This document shows, one piece after another, positions 11,011 through 22,282 of a DNA stretch of 64,000 nucleotides. A model generated the notes under the pieces. The model was not told the DNA's origin, did no database searches, and saw only the letters and a list, made by a program, of their open reading frames with translations. Within the stretch, counting starts at the first letter, position 1. Each line of letters begins with the position of its first letter. Origin of the DNA: Chrysemys picta bellii (taxonomy: Eukaryota; Chordata; Testudines; Emydidae); the NCBI RefSeq assembly GCF_011386835.1, contig NC_088791.1, positions 55,447,498 to 55,511,497 of the forward strand, given 5' to 3'. The translations under genes and the position numbers were made by a program.

Positions 11011-11930
11011 GCACATGGATGACAGGAGAGGTCCCAGAAGACTGGAGAAGGGCTAACATACTGCCCAGCTTTATAAATGGAGAAAAGGAGGAGCCGGGAA
11101 CTATAGACCAGACAGCCTGACCTTGATACCTGGGAAGCTACTAGAACCATGTATAAAAGATTCAATTTGCAAATTGGACGATAAAGGGGTAATCATTAGC
11201 AGCCAGCATTGATTTACTAAGAACAAACTGTGCCAAACTAACTTGATTGCCTTCTTCGACAGGAATAACTGGTTTGATGGATAGGGGGAATGTGGTGTAC
11301 GTAATATACCTGGACTTTATCAAGGCTTTTGACACAGTCCTACATGACATTTGATAAGTAAGCTGGAGAAATGCAGGTTCGATGGAACTACCATTAAGTG
11401 GATACATAATTGGTTTAACAATCACAAATAACAGATTGGAAGGAGGTCTTGAGTGGGGTTCCACAGGGATCTGTTCTGGGTTCAGTGTTATTTAACGTCT
11501 TTATTAATAACCCGGATGTAGGAATAGAGAATATACTGATCAAATTTGCAGATGACACAAAGGTAGAGGAGGTAGCAAGCACTTTGGAGGATAGTGCTAA
11601 AATTCAAAGAGATCTTGATAAATTGGAAAACTGGGCTATAGAGAACAAAATGAAATTCAACAAAGACAAATGTTAGGTGCTACACTTAGGGAAGAAAAAA
11701 CAAATGCACAAATACAGAATGGGGGATAATTGGCTTGGCAGCAGCATTGCTGGGAAGGATCTGGAGTTGTGGTGGATCACAACCTCAACATGAGTCAACA
11801 GTGCGATGCTGTTGCAAAAAAAGCAAATGCATTTTTAGGTTGCATTAACAGAGGCATAGCATGCAAGGCACGGGACATGATAGTACCACTCTAATCAGCA
11901 CTGGTTAGCTCTCAGCTGGAGTACTGTGAT
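11011..11930 (+). pseudogene. CR1 LINE reverse transcriptase fragment
   Basis: This piece encodes the CR1 RT core with stops and frameshifts. Visible are YLDFIKAFDTVLHDI (finger/palm), SGVPQGSVLGSVLFNVFINN and the catalytic FADDTK motif around 11545-11565. The longest uninterrupted piece is 75 residues (11449-11676). It ends abruptly near CTCAGCTGGAGTACTGTG, where CR1 would continue into the thumb. It directly follows another CR1 3' end, so the two are separate insertions in the same orientation. No functional product is expected. Confidence 0.85.
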
Positions 11931-13591
11931 GATGTCACCTGGTACAAAATACCACCTTGGACACTGCTGGTGCTTTTCAACTGAAGAAGGAGGGTGGGGA
12001 TCAAACAGGGAAACAAAAGATTCCCGCCTTATGTAAATACATAGGGTACATCTGATGACTTCCCTCTGTAACTGTTGCCCTGTCTGAAGAAGCCGACAGC
12101 TTTCAGCAAAGGATAAAACAAGTGTCATTCTGAAGTGTCTCATAAATTGCAGTGCCCTTGGTTAGCCTGTGAATACTCATTTACTTTGCACCCATGTATC
12201 CCAGGGCAAAATTTGGGCCTATACCAGTAATATACGAACAGAACAGAAGCCACTGAGCTATCCCTCCCCTTATGGCAAGCCCTCCCACAATGGCCTTGGT
12301 ATGTAGCACATTATTGCAGTAGTCTAATCTCAAAGAACCAAAGCAATGGAAAATCGTGGCAGGACCTCATCCACAAGAAAAGGACAAACTCTTGCAGAAA
12401 AGCATACATGGAAGAAAAGCACTGCTAGCCACTTCCTACTACTTGGGCATCCAAAAGTACCTCAGACCTTATGAGTCCCCCAAACTGTGTTACAAAGGGT
12501 GGACACCGTTCTAGAGATCATTTTCATCATGTCCTTCAGGCTGATTTTATGTTTCTACTAGTCCTCCCATTCTCTTTTTTCTCTTCATAATTTGCCTGCC
12601 TTCCTCAGAGTTATACAATGTCCATCACATTCTATTTCCACATTTGCATATCCATATTTCTTCATTAAACAAAAACCTCTGTGCTGTACAATAAAGTTCT
12701 CCATTCCTTAGGCTAAGCACACACACAAGCCTTTTGTCTCTGAATAAGTGGCTTCATGTGTGACTAAGAGGTCTGAAATTTTATTACTCAACCTTCTAAC
12801 TTTTGCATTGCATCAAAGGGAAGGTCAGTAATCTTCTTGACAGTAGATTAAAAAGTAAGAAGCTTAGCAAGAGGGCCTAGGAATGTAACCTTCAATGCCC
12901 CATTAATATGCTTTGAAATGAATCTTGATGTAAGTTTTCAGCAAACGTTTAAAGAAAGATAATACAAATGAAGTGGTCATTTCCCCTTTATTATACTAAT
13001 AACTTTACCTGCTGCTAATAAGATTAATAAGTGTTTTGTTGCAGAAATGGAAGACTATTCTTGGGGAACTTTAGATGATAGTAATTTCCAACTGAATTAT
13101 CGTAACATACAATTTTAGCATACTGTCAAAGAGAGCACAAATTGAATTTCCACCTAATTCTGCACTTTTACTTGTGGAGGTGTATGAACCTTCTTTCAGT
13201 TAAAGCCAAATATTTTACTGTGCATGCACAATTTTGCTAATGAATGAATGACAGATAGACATTTTTCATTTGATAAAGACACACACTTAACGTATGTAAA
13301 ACTGTATAGTCATATAGTCATTTTAAAATAACTTGCACCGTTGTCAGAATTATCTTTTCAGATGTTCAACAGGGCTAGGGATTAATATAAATGTAAATGT
13401 AATCAAGCACACTACCATACTTTTAATAAGCCATGTAGAAACAGTTTCCATCTCTCTGTATTGTGCTGAGACCAGTCAATACTTTGTTATCAAAGGAGAT
13501 CAGTGGGGGAATCAGTGTACCAACCAATACATGTTTTGATTCAATAATGTAACATACTGTACTGAATTTGCTGAGACTGTTTGGATGCTGA
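11931..13591. other. AT-rich unique DNA
   Basis: No gene or known repeat was recognised. Confidence 0.5.
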
Positions 13592-13599
13592 CTCATGAT

Positions 13600-14255
13600 T
13601 AAGGCTAAGATTTTGTCACGGATATTTTTAGTATAAATCACGGACAGGTCACGGGCTTCCGTGATTTTTTCTTTTTTGCCTGTGACCTGTCCGTGATTTA
13701 TACTAAAAATATCCAGGAAAAAATGGGGATCTGCAGGTCCCCATACCGCCTGTAGTAGGGCGGCTGCAAAGAGACGAGGAGCCACGTGCAGCAGCTGGGG
13801 GCTGCAGGGTACCCCTGTTGCCTGCAGCTCTGGGGGTCCCCCACTGCCCATGGGGGCCAGGAGCTGTGGGATGCCCCTGCCTCCTATGTCAGCCGATAGC
13901 TGCAGGGTACCCCTGCCACCCACAGCTCCAGGGGCCCACAGTGGCTGGGAGTTCAGGGGATCCCCTGCGACCACATTGGCTGAGAGCTGTGGGATGCCCC
14001 TGATGCCCACAGCTTTGGGGGCCCATGGCAGCCAGGAGCTTGGGGGTTCACCCTGTGGTATCTGGGAGCTGCAGGGTACTCCACCACCTGAGGTGGCTTG
14101 GAGCTCTGGGGGCCGCTAGAGGTGGTGAGGGTACCCCACAGCTCTCTGCCCCCATGAATGGCAGGGGACCCTACAGTTCCCAACCACCGCAGGCTGAAGT
14201 CATAGAGGTCACTGGACATGACTTCCGCAACCTCTGTGACTAAATTGTAGCCTTA
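13600..14255. mobile_element. hAT-like nonautonomous element (656 bp, 8-bp TSD)
   Basis: Terminal inverted repeats begin TAAGGCTAAGATTTTGTCAC on the left and are the complement of GTGACTAAATTGTAGCCTTA on the right. The unit is flanked by perfect 8-bp duplications CTCATGAT (13592-13599 and 14256-14263), the size typical of hAT transposition. Inside is a near-perfect hairpin (about 13620-13656 with 13677-13713), followed by a GC-rich core of degenerate repeats around 'AGCTGCAGGGTACCCC' (about 13790-14140). There is no transposase, so it must have been moved in trans. Open frames in the core are compositional. Confidence 0.85.
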
Positions 14256-14263
14256 CTCATGAT

Positions 14264-14480
14264 AGTAAGTTCCAAGGGGATTTGGGAATGGTTTATAACA
14301 AAAAGTCCAAAGTCGTTGTGATCTCAAACATTATGTTATGAAAATATGACGAATCATCACCTTGAACACTTCACTTCTATTTTGAATCCCCTTACCCTTA
14401 CCCTTTTATCTTTGTATATTATGTCTCTTTTAAACTGTCAGCTCTTTGGAGCAGGGACCAAGTAGCTCTAGACTTTAGAT
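14264..14480 (+). repeat. Ancient LINE 3'-end remnant
   Basis: The segment around 14425-14465 (AACTGTCAGCTCTTTGGAGCAGGGAC) matches the amniote LINE tail family also seen at 9490-9905. It is short and diverged. Confidence 0.4.
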
Positions 14481-14818
14481 ATGTGGATAAACATAGGGCA
14501 CAAAAGGTCTTCTCTGAAATCTTAACGCCTACTAGAAATAAAATGAAGTGTAAGGGATTTAGAATAAAACAACAATAATGTATTCTTCTTCTCTTGGCAT
14601 ATGAAGAAAAATATACAAACTTTTTCTTTGAAAATATCTTTAGTACTCTTGCAGAGTGCTAGAGTGAGAAGCCTATTATCCTTTGTTCCAAACATGGAAC
14701 TTTTGCAAACTGTCCTGTGCTTCAGAGAAAACATACTCTGCAGGAGGGTGCTATCTTTTGAGTTGAATTGCTCTCTGGGGCCATTTACATATTTTGCATT
14801 TGTGCGGAGACTCAGAGA

Positions 14819-14998
14819 GGGATAGCTCAGTGGTTTGAGCATTAGCCTACTAAACCCAAGATTGTAAGATCAATTCTTGAGGGGGCCACTTAGGGATCTG
14901 GGGCAAAAATCACTACTTGGTTCTACTAGTGAAGGCAGGGGGCTGGACTCAATGATCTTTTGAGGTCACTTCCAATTCTATGAGATAGGTATATCTCC
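14819..14998 (+). repeat. tRNA-derived SINE (tortoise Pol III type)
   Basis: The 5' part has a Pol III A box, TAGCTCAGTGG (14823-14833), in a tRNA-like head and a degraded B box near 14868-14878. A body of about 60 bases follows, then a 3' tail, GGCTGGACTCAATGATC...GAGGTCACTTCC...TTCTATGAGA. The tail matches the 3' ends of the CR1 copies in this window, as expected if CR1 enzymes mobilise it. Such SINEs are known from cryptodiran turtles. B-box changes suggest this copy is no longer transcribed efficiently. Confidence 0.85.
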
Positions 14999-17743
14999 AT
15001 TGGTATCCAATTAATACAGGTGTGATTATGTTCCCACTAAGAAGTGGACTGATACAACTTACTCATTTATCACAGGTCACAAAACATTACTACCAGCTTT
15101 TGGAGACTAATATTATTGGATATTGTGCTGGATTTTAAGCAATAGGCCGGTAGTGAAAAGACCGAGGTATCTCACAATTCGATATTATTTCTCACAGATT
15201 TGACAGATAGGCTGTTCTCTGTCCTTGCATACTGAAAAACAAGAGAAGGCCAAAATGAAAGTTTAATCCTTAAATACCTCTTCACATATTCTAAATATCC
15301 AAGATGCATTCAAATCATGGAACCCAATAAAAAAATCATGTAGACTAATATTAGCTAAGAATTTCTTATTCTAAGGATGTTTAGTACACAAAGGTCTGTG
15401 TCAGAGGCTTTCACACCAGTGCTGGTTAAATTATTCTTTTTGTCAGCAGGTTATGCTTCTTTAGGCCTGTTTTGGAACATCTCCCACAGCTCTCAGTAGT
15501 CATCTACAGGGTTGCTATAACCCTTGACCTGGGAGAAAGCTGGGAAGATCAAATTTGTATTTGAAATGTATTCTCTATATAGGATGAAGGTGGATGGCTA
15601 CAGTCATATGAGTCCCGATGGATTTTTTCCTTAGAAATTGAAACACTCCTTTTCTCATGGGGGAAAACCTCGTATCTGAGAAAGTCTGTACTACTTCAGA
15701 ACCACTTAGACCAAAGCACTCTGGCCTGAGATTTTTCTCTGAAATCACAATAACCAACACACGGGTCATTTTCATGCACCTCTGCACTTCTATTTTCAGT
15801 CAGCACTGAAGCAGAAGTACTGAAAAATCTTAAGGAAGATGATTCTTGCAGTATTTCTGAGCCAGAGTGTGCCAGAATGTGACTATTTATTTAAATATAG
15901 ATACATTTTCAAATGGAACCTCATGTTTTGAGATTAACACATTATAATCTTAGACTCTCTTCTCAGTACTGTCGTATAGAAAAAGGCAGCTATAAAAGTT
16001 GTGGGAAGCGTGTCAATCTCTTAAGAAAGAGACTGATCCAGATAAGGCTACTGACTCCAAAACAGAGAGCATCAGGAAGAAAAAGTTAGGTGCTACAACT
16101 CTTCCCCTTCCTTTATACTTAGAGGGGATGCAGAACCAATATTTTATATAGGTAGCATTGTTTCCCTTTCTTCTTGACATCTTCAGTCATTAGTAGTAGT
16201 CATAGTCAATCATAGTTTGTATATTAAAATGTAGAAATAATGTTCAGATGGTGCTTATGAGAATTAAAAATATGTTGTTGACACTGTATGTGACAAACAT
16301 TCAGGATAGTTAATTTATTGGTTCTTTATAAGTAGCATTAGAAGTGTCTTCACCTTTGCATAGGCAATAATAATAATATTTAGCTCCAACAGAGCTTGAG
16401 TCAAACCCCACTGAAGTCAATGGGAATCATGCCATATAGTACTTGCCAGTCATAGGTCTCAAAGAATTTTTCAGAAGAGAATAAGCATTATTATCCAGGG
16501 ACTTCTAGGTGACTATGCAGGATGCTATATGGTGTCTGTATGAAAAATATATTTGATATCTATGATCTATTCATTTTATTTTTCTTCAAGATGAACAAAG
16601 AGGAGATATGCAAAATTATTGTGTGGATGTATATCATACAAATTAGTGAAGGGTTTTAGTGAGGATTATATAAGCCCTAGGTGTGTTAAAATGCTGTGAC
16701 AATTGCAGGTCCATGAGACATGTAAATTCTCTGGAGAAACCTGGCATGTAATTAGTTGGGACCTAGATGTTTTGCAGCTCACAGATTTCTGTAGGCCTCC
16801 CGCCACTATCTTGAATGATGTTCTGCATATGTTGTCATGAACACAGAGGAGCACTCGGTGAGATCCTTCACTCTTCTTAATTCTTTATTCCATATGCTGA
16901 ATAGAGAGATTCTGAATACAGAGAAGGTGCAGAAACCTGCTGTTTCTATTCCCTGGGATGAATCAGGCCCATTATATTTTATTATCCATTCTAATGCTAC
17001 TTTCTTTTTCAAAGAATAGGTTCTGAGAATTACTTTTTTGTCCAGATATATAGCATTAAAAATGAAACAACTTCCTAAAATAAAAAACCGTCCAGAGATT
17101 ATCACTACTGAAGGAGTGTTACCCTGCTTGATATTCAATATGTTTTCTCTTGACAGTTTTATGGTACAATTAAATTTCATACTTTCTTTTCAGCCTACTC
17201 TGAATATGCATTAGAAAACCAACCCTCATAATTCTAAGCCAATTGGCCTGATTTGCTTGTTTAAATTCACATACTGCTTCTTTCTGTACATTTCATTGCT
17301 GACTGTGTCCTACTGATCTAAGAGAGGCTATAAGTTGTACCAGCAGAAGTAGAATCAAAGCAGCACATAGGCAGCAAAGGGATAATTTGCATTAAAACTA
17401 TTTTTCTAAACTCAAGTTAACTTAACATGAAAATAATATCATTCTAAAGTATTGTATTAGACTACACAAACTGGAAAGACACAAAGATAATGGAGGGGTA
17501 GCGAAAGAAGATTATGGTACTCATCCTATATTAGCCGAAAATTATACTGGTATTTAGATGAACTAAATAATGTAATAAGATTCATTTGAATGCAAAAATA
17601 AATGAGAACTTAGTTGATATTAACTTTTAATGCTTGTCATTTTATGTTAATTTATATTTTAAAATGATAGTTGATTTTTTGTAATCAGGCTGGCTAATTA
17701 TAACTTAAACATGTAAATTTGACATGATGCTGATACCAAATTA

Positions 17744-17745
<2 letters not shown>
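14999..17745. other. AT-rich unique DNA
   Basis: Nothing recognised except a short ACTGAAGTCAATGGGA word near 16408, a remnant of a palindromic amniote MITE. Open frames up to 124 residues lack domains. Confidence 0.5.

Positions 17746-17746
<1 letters not shown>

Positions 17747-17805
<59 letters not shown>
17747..17805. repeat. (AC)29 microsatellite
   Basis: An uninterrupted dinucleotide run of about 59 bases. It should be length-polymorphic. Confidence 0.97.
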
Positions 17806-17806
<1 letters not shown>

Positions 17807-18811
17807 CAAAGCACTTAGTTAGCGAGACCTTCAATTCACTGGCACTGGATTCTGCATTATGCTTTCCACTAGTATCCTCATTTGATTTCTGCAATATAAT
17901 TTCTTTAGTTTGTTTTACCAAGGACAAAATAGTGATACATTTGATTTGTGTAACCTTTTCCTGATAATTGATTTGATCATCCTTAGAGAACTCTTCCATA
18001 TATCTTTGATATTTTCAAATGTGGTTTTCAAAGATTCCCCCATGTTAAAAGTATTATTAGCATGGAAAAAAATCTTTCTAGTGCTGAAATAGTTTCAAAT
18101 TAGGATCATTGGCACTGTTCCTAAACAGGGCATAATAAATTTTTCTTCTAAGTCCTAAAGGGGCACTGACCTTCTAAAAATCAATATGTAAAACTAATAT
18201 CTTACATTTAATACATTTGATTCCCTTTAGGGCAATTATTTCACAACATCTGTAAAACAAAAGATGTTACGTCTAAGCATGCCAAATAGATAGCAGTTTA
18301 CACGTTCCTGGAAGATGAACACTTTCTTTCCCTAATTTACACTTTGAAGTTAGACTTTATTTCATTTCTTTTATCTTGTTTCCAGAATTGAAATAATAAA
18401 TTCTTCCTGTCAGCTCTGTACAGATAGTTTTTTAAGTGCTCATAATTCAGATATCTTTTTTTTAAAAAAACAGACAAAGCAGTTTAGCTTCAATGACCTT
18501 GGCTTTCATCAAACTGGGAGAGGTTGTGCACAAAGCTGTATGTATAGCAGAGGCATGTTAAACAGATAACCTTGCCGCAACACGGTGTTATTCATTTGAA
18601 CAGATTTGTTCTTTTGTGTAATGGGGCTCAAGAGTTTCATGAAATCTATTTTTATTTGGGTACATGTATAAAGATAGTTTACAGATCTTTATAGATTTTA
18701 ACCTTTTATCAGGATGTTTCTCTCCCCCCAATGTATAATATTTAATTGATATTGTCACACAGTATGTTATAAAATAATGTAGATCAGCAAGAATGATATT
18801 TAGCAGCAGCA
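17806..18811. other. AT-rich unique DNA
   Basis: No gene or repeat recognised. Confidence 0.5.
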
Positions 18812-18908
18812 GGCCAAATCCTGCTGTCCTGTTCTGTCCTCACTTAGGCAAAACTCCAGTTAACTTCAACTGGAGTTTTGCCTGAATAAGGACTGAAAGC
18901 CAAATTGT
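18812..18908. repeat. Palindromic MITE
   Basis: The outer words GGCCAAATCCTGC and GAAAGCCAAATT are roughly inverted. The core is a perfect 15-bp hairpin, GGCAAAACTCCAGTT / AACTGGAGTTTTGCC (18847-18861 with 18868-18882), with a six-base loop. It belongs to the amniote family with related copies near 3440, 28600, 41830, 42650 and 60640. Confidence 0.65.
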
Positions 18909-21351
18909 GGTCTCCTAAGGTAAAAACTTCACAGGAACATGAATTTCAGCTGTGGGCTTTCTTCCAAATCATCTTGTGAGGTAGAGGAGGTGTATGCTTT
19001 TGCCTGCCCTATGGCAGTACCCTTCTCACTTGTGGCTGTCTCAAGATCCATGGGAAAGTCTTGCAGATCTTGAGCATCCTCAGATGGCCAGTACATTTAC
19101 ATGCAGGCCCAGTAACTTTGTGCTATTTCTCAGGCCCACTTCAAACTCATGGCAGTCCAGCTCCTTTGGCAGCCATGCTCCCATTAGTTCCCTGCCCAGG
19201 CCCAGGCCCAAAGTTCCCAGGGGGGATGAGAGAGTTGGATAACATGGGTGAGGATTCCGTATAAGATACTGAAGACATTGTTTGCCTACCGGCTTAGAAA
19301 TTAATGATGCCACAGCGAGGGATTCTCCCCTAGTCACAGCCCCTCCTCACTCAGCCATACTGCCCCTGGAACTAGAGAGTCCCCAGTGTATAAAATTACA
19401 GGTAGGGTTTTCTGTGAAATAGTGCAAAAAGAGCTGAAACCCTCTACCTTCCCTTACTATTTGCATCTTTTTTGTGGGGTTGTCTATATTCTGTGCATAA
19501 ATAAGAATGATATGATCTGGTCCTCAGTAAGGGACTGCAGTAGTTAGCCCAATACATTCAAGCAATACATTTAGCCCAACATATGAGCTATCATATTAGA
19601 CTCCATTGCGGCTTTGCCACAAGCCGTGAGTAAAAAGCAGCATATATGGGCAGACTAGGGCCCAGCCAGTGACTTGGAGGGTCAGATCCAGTTCCCTGTT
19701 TCCCCACTGCTTCAGGCAGGAAGTAATCTTCAGCAGCCCTATATCTGGGTCAGTGGTTGGAGGGGCGGAGCTAAGGCTCTGCTCACTCCCTGCCTCTGAC
19801 CACCTGCATAGGAAGGGGAGTGGCAGTCCTGCAAAGGACTCCTCCCTGTGCTGCTAGCAGAGATACAGAAAGCCCACACAAGGGAATAAGAGCTACCTTT
19901 GTCCCTTACAAACCTGCACAGATGCATAGCCAGGGCCATGAGTGTGCCCCTAACGAATTTGTCATTTAACATTCAGAGTTGGCAAATCCATCGTTGTGTT
20001 TCCAGATTTCTTGTTATTCATCATGCATATTCATCCAGAGCTCTGTTATAAGGCAGGTCTTTTGTTAGCTTGTGCACATCAAGGATCAATTCTTTCCAGC
20101 AACGTCCTTATTGTTTGTCACTGCCTAACCTGATCAGGTCAATTGTATTTATTTATATAGCGAGAGCTTAGCAGTTTCGTTGCTCTTTCACTATAAAAGG
20201 CTTTATTGTACTGACTCTGGATACATCTACACTTGAAAAAAACCTGTGGCAGTGAGTCTCAGAACTCATGTCAACTGATCTGAGTTCATGCTACCGGGCT
20301 AAAGGTAGCAGTATAGATATCCCCCCCTCAGGCTGGCACCCAGTCTCTGAAATGCAGGATTTCTTACTTTTGATGCATCTTAGTGATGGAGAAGAATTCC
20401 AAAATCTGCAGGCCATCTTCATGATAACTACAAACATCTTTTCACTGGTACAGAACTGATTTTTTTTTATTAAAAGCATCTTCCATAATAGTTAGTACAT
20501 ACTTACAATGCTAGCTACTTTCTTCCAATTATGTTATTCAGAAATAATTGGATTTCTGAGTTTAATTGGGCTCTAAATTAGCCACAGCTTTCATAAAAGC
20601 TATTACAGAGATTTCTAATAGCAGCTTTTCCTGCTATTTAGGTGCAGAGAATTTCAAAGAGAGTGATCCACCAGTATAAAAAGTCTTGGCTGCTGTGAAC
20701 TCTAGCACAGGTTCACATTAATTATGACAATTTAGGCACCGGTCTATTGTAATTAAACATTTGCTGAAAACATTATCCATTGTGCACAACTGTCATATAC
20801 AACTGGTTGCCTCTTGTTTAGAAAGGTGTAATTTTGTTTTCCATGTTCTCAAAAGATCAAGAAGCTTTACAATAGCAGCTGGCTACTCAGTGGCTGGGTT
20901 AGTGTGTGCTTGTCACCAGCTGCTATTTCAAATTAATTGGATTCAGACATTCAGTATACAGTGCAGCAAAATTGCATTCTGATCATTTCCACCCTCAACA
21001 GTCACCTCCTGCCATTTCAGCTGCACTGGCCAGTCAATGGGGGGATGGAGTCAAGGCTCTGCCCAGTCTCTGCTAACTTGATCTGGGGTGGGAGCAGAAG
21101 GAGTCTTACCCAGACCCAAATTCCAGGGTAGCCCATGCAGGTGTATTAGAGGGGTTCTTACTCCTTTCATGGAGGCAGAGGCAGTGCTAACCCATTGAGA
21201 GCCCTAACCAGGAATATTTTAGGACCCCCTTTACCCCTCACCAATCCCCTACAAATAAGAATTGTATTATTTCCACAAATCAAAAAAAATATATATGAAC
21301 ACAACACATACTAATACACCTGCTAACAAGTCCACGTTAAATATGATGAAC
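18909..21351. other. Unique DNA with weak MITE traces
   Basis: Around 20215-20340 the text GGATACATCTACACTTG...GTATAGATATCC looks like the ends of an old MITE. No gene was recognised. Short GC-richer pieces near 19670-19860 and 21000-21130 share some wording but could not be classified. Confidence 0.4.
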
Positions 21352-21361
21352 AGTGTTAGGA

Positions 21362-21505
21362 GGTTTCAGAGTGGTAGCCGTGTTAGTCTGTATTAGCAAA
21401 AAGAACGAAAAGTACTTGTGGCACCTTAGAGACTAACAAATTTATTTGGGCATAAGTTTAAATTTGTTAGTCTCTAAGGTGCCACAAGTACTCCTCGTTC
21501 TTTTT
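21362..21505. mobile_element. Back-to-back PLE-tail insertion (hairpin)
   Basis: The left arm is the PLE 3' end in antisense (GGTTTCAGAGTGGTAGCCG...GGCACCTTAGAGACTAAC). The right arm is the same tail in sense (GTTAGTCTCTAAGGTGCC...). They join at about 21455-21457, so the insert folds into a long hairpin. It is bounded by AGTGTTAGGA (21352-21361) and AGTGTTGGGA (21506-21515), a 10-bp target-site duplication with one mismatch. It carries no coding sequence and must have been made by a PLE protein in trans. Confidence 0.85.
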
Positions 21506-21515
21506 AGTGTTGGGA

Positions 21516-21947
21516 TGTAATAGTATAGCAGGAACCCCTTGAGCTGCTAAGTGACACCATGCCTAGTGATACCACTGCATGTTGCCCCATGATTTCCAAT
21601 GGCAAATAGCTGTTTTTGTTGAAAAAGTGGTAACATTTCTCTGAATTTTAAAAAATTTAGTCTGAGGTCAAGCTTGAAAATTTGAGATTAAGTCTAGGAT
21701 GGAAACTGGGTCATTTTTCAGTTCAGGATGCTGTTCCCTAATGGAAATGGCAATACTTTTCTTTAGACTAAATTAAAAATATTTTCAGTACCATTAGAAA
21801 CCCTTTTCTGCTCACGATATCATCATTGTCTTTTCTTGAGCTTCAGGAAAGATCTGTTCTCCAGAAAAGGCGATCCTAAATCATTTCCCCATAACCTTCT
21901 GCAATAAGACCATGCATAAAACTTTAGAATTCTATGCCAAGTTGGTC
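21516..21947. other. Unique DNA, nothing recognised
   Basis: AT-rich, with no features identified. Confidence 0.5.
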
Positions 21948-21955
21948 CCTTAGAG

Positions 21956-22274
21956 CAGTGGTTCTCAAAGCCGGTCCACCGCTTGTTCAGGAAAGCCCTG
22001 GTGGGCTGGGCCGGTGCATCCGCTGGTTTGGCTGATCGCGGCTTCCACTGGCCACGGTTCACCGCTCCAGGCCAACGGTGGCTGCGGGAAGCAGCGCGGG
22101 CCAAGGGATGTGCTGGCCGCCACCTCCCACAGCTCCCATTGGCCTGAAGCAGCGAACCGCGGCCAGTGGGAGCCATGATCGGCCAAACCTGCGGAAGCGC
22201 CAGGTAAACAAAACTGGCCCAGCCCTCCAGGGGCTTTCCCTGAACAAGCAGCGGACAGGCTTTGAGAACTACTG
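21956..22274. mobile_element. GC-rich palindromic hAT MITE (319 bp, 8-bp TSD)
   Basis: Ends CAGTGGTTCTCAAAGCCGG and CCGGCTTTGAGAACCACTG-like (here with changes) are inverted. The two halves are complementary over most of their length, although a short stretch present in the right half (AGGTAAACAAAACTGG) is missing from the left. Perfect 8-bp duplications CCTTAGAG flank it (21948-21955, 22275-22282). CpG content is well above the surroundings. There is no transposase, and the several overlapping open frames are artefacts of the palindrome. Confidence 0.9.
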
Positions 22275-22282
22275 CCTTAGAG

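Noticed and set aside
13423..14243. Several overlapping frames up to 195 residues
   Set aside because: They come from the GC-rich repeats and hairpin of the hAT-like element.
14819..14890. Functional tRNA gene
   Set aside because: The head is tRNA-like, but the cloverleaf is degraded and it continues into a SINE body and CR1-like tail.
16806..17180. 124-residue minus-strand frame
   Set aside because: AT-rich, no domain, no splice signals or conserved motif. Compatible with chance.
17694..17999. 101-residue frame with a Cys-Val run
   Set aside because: The run is simply the translated (AC)n microsatellite.
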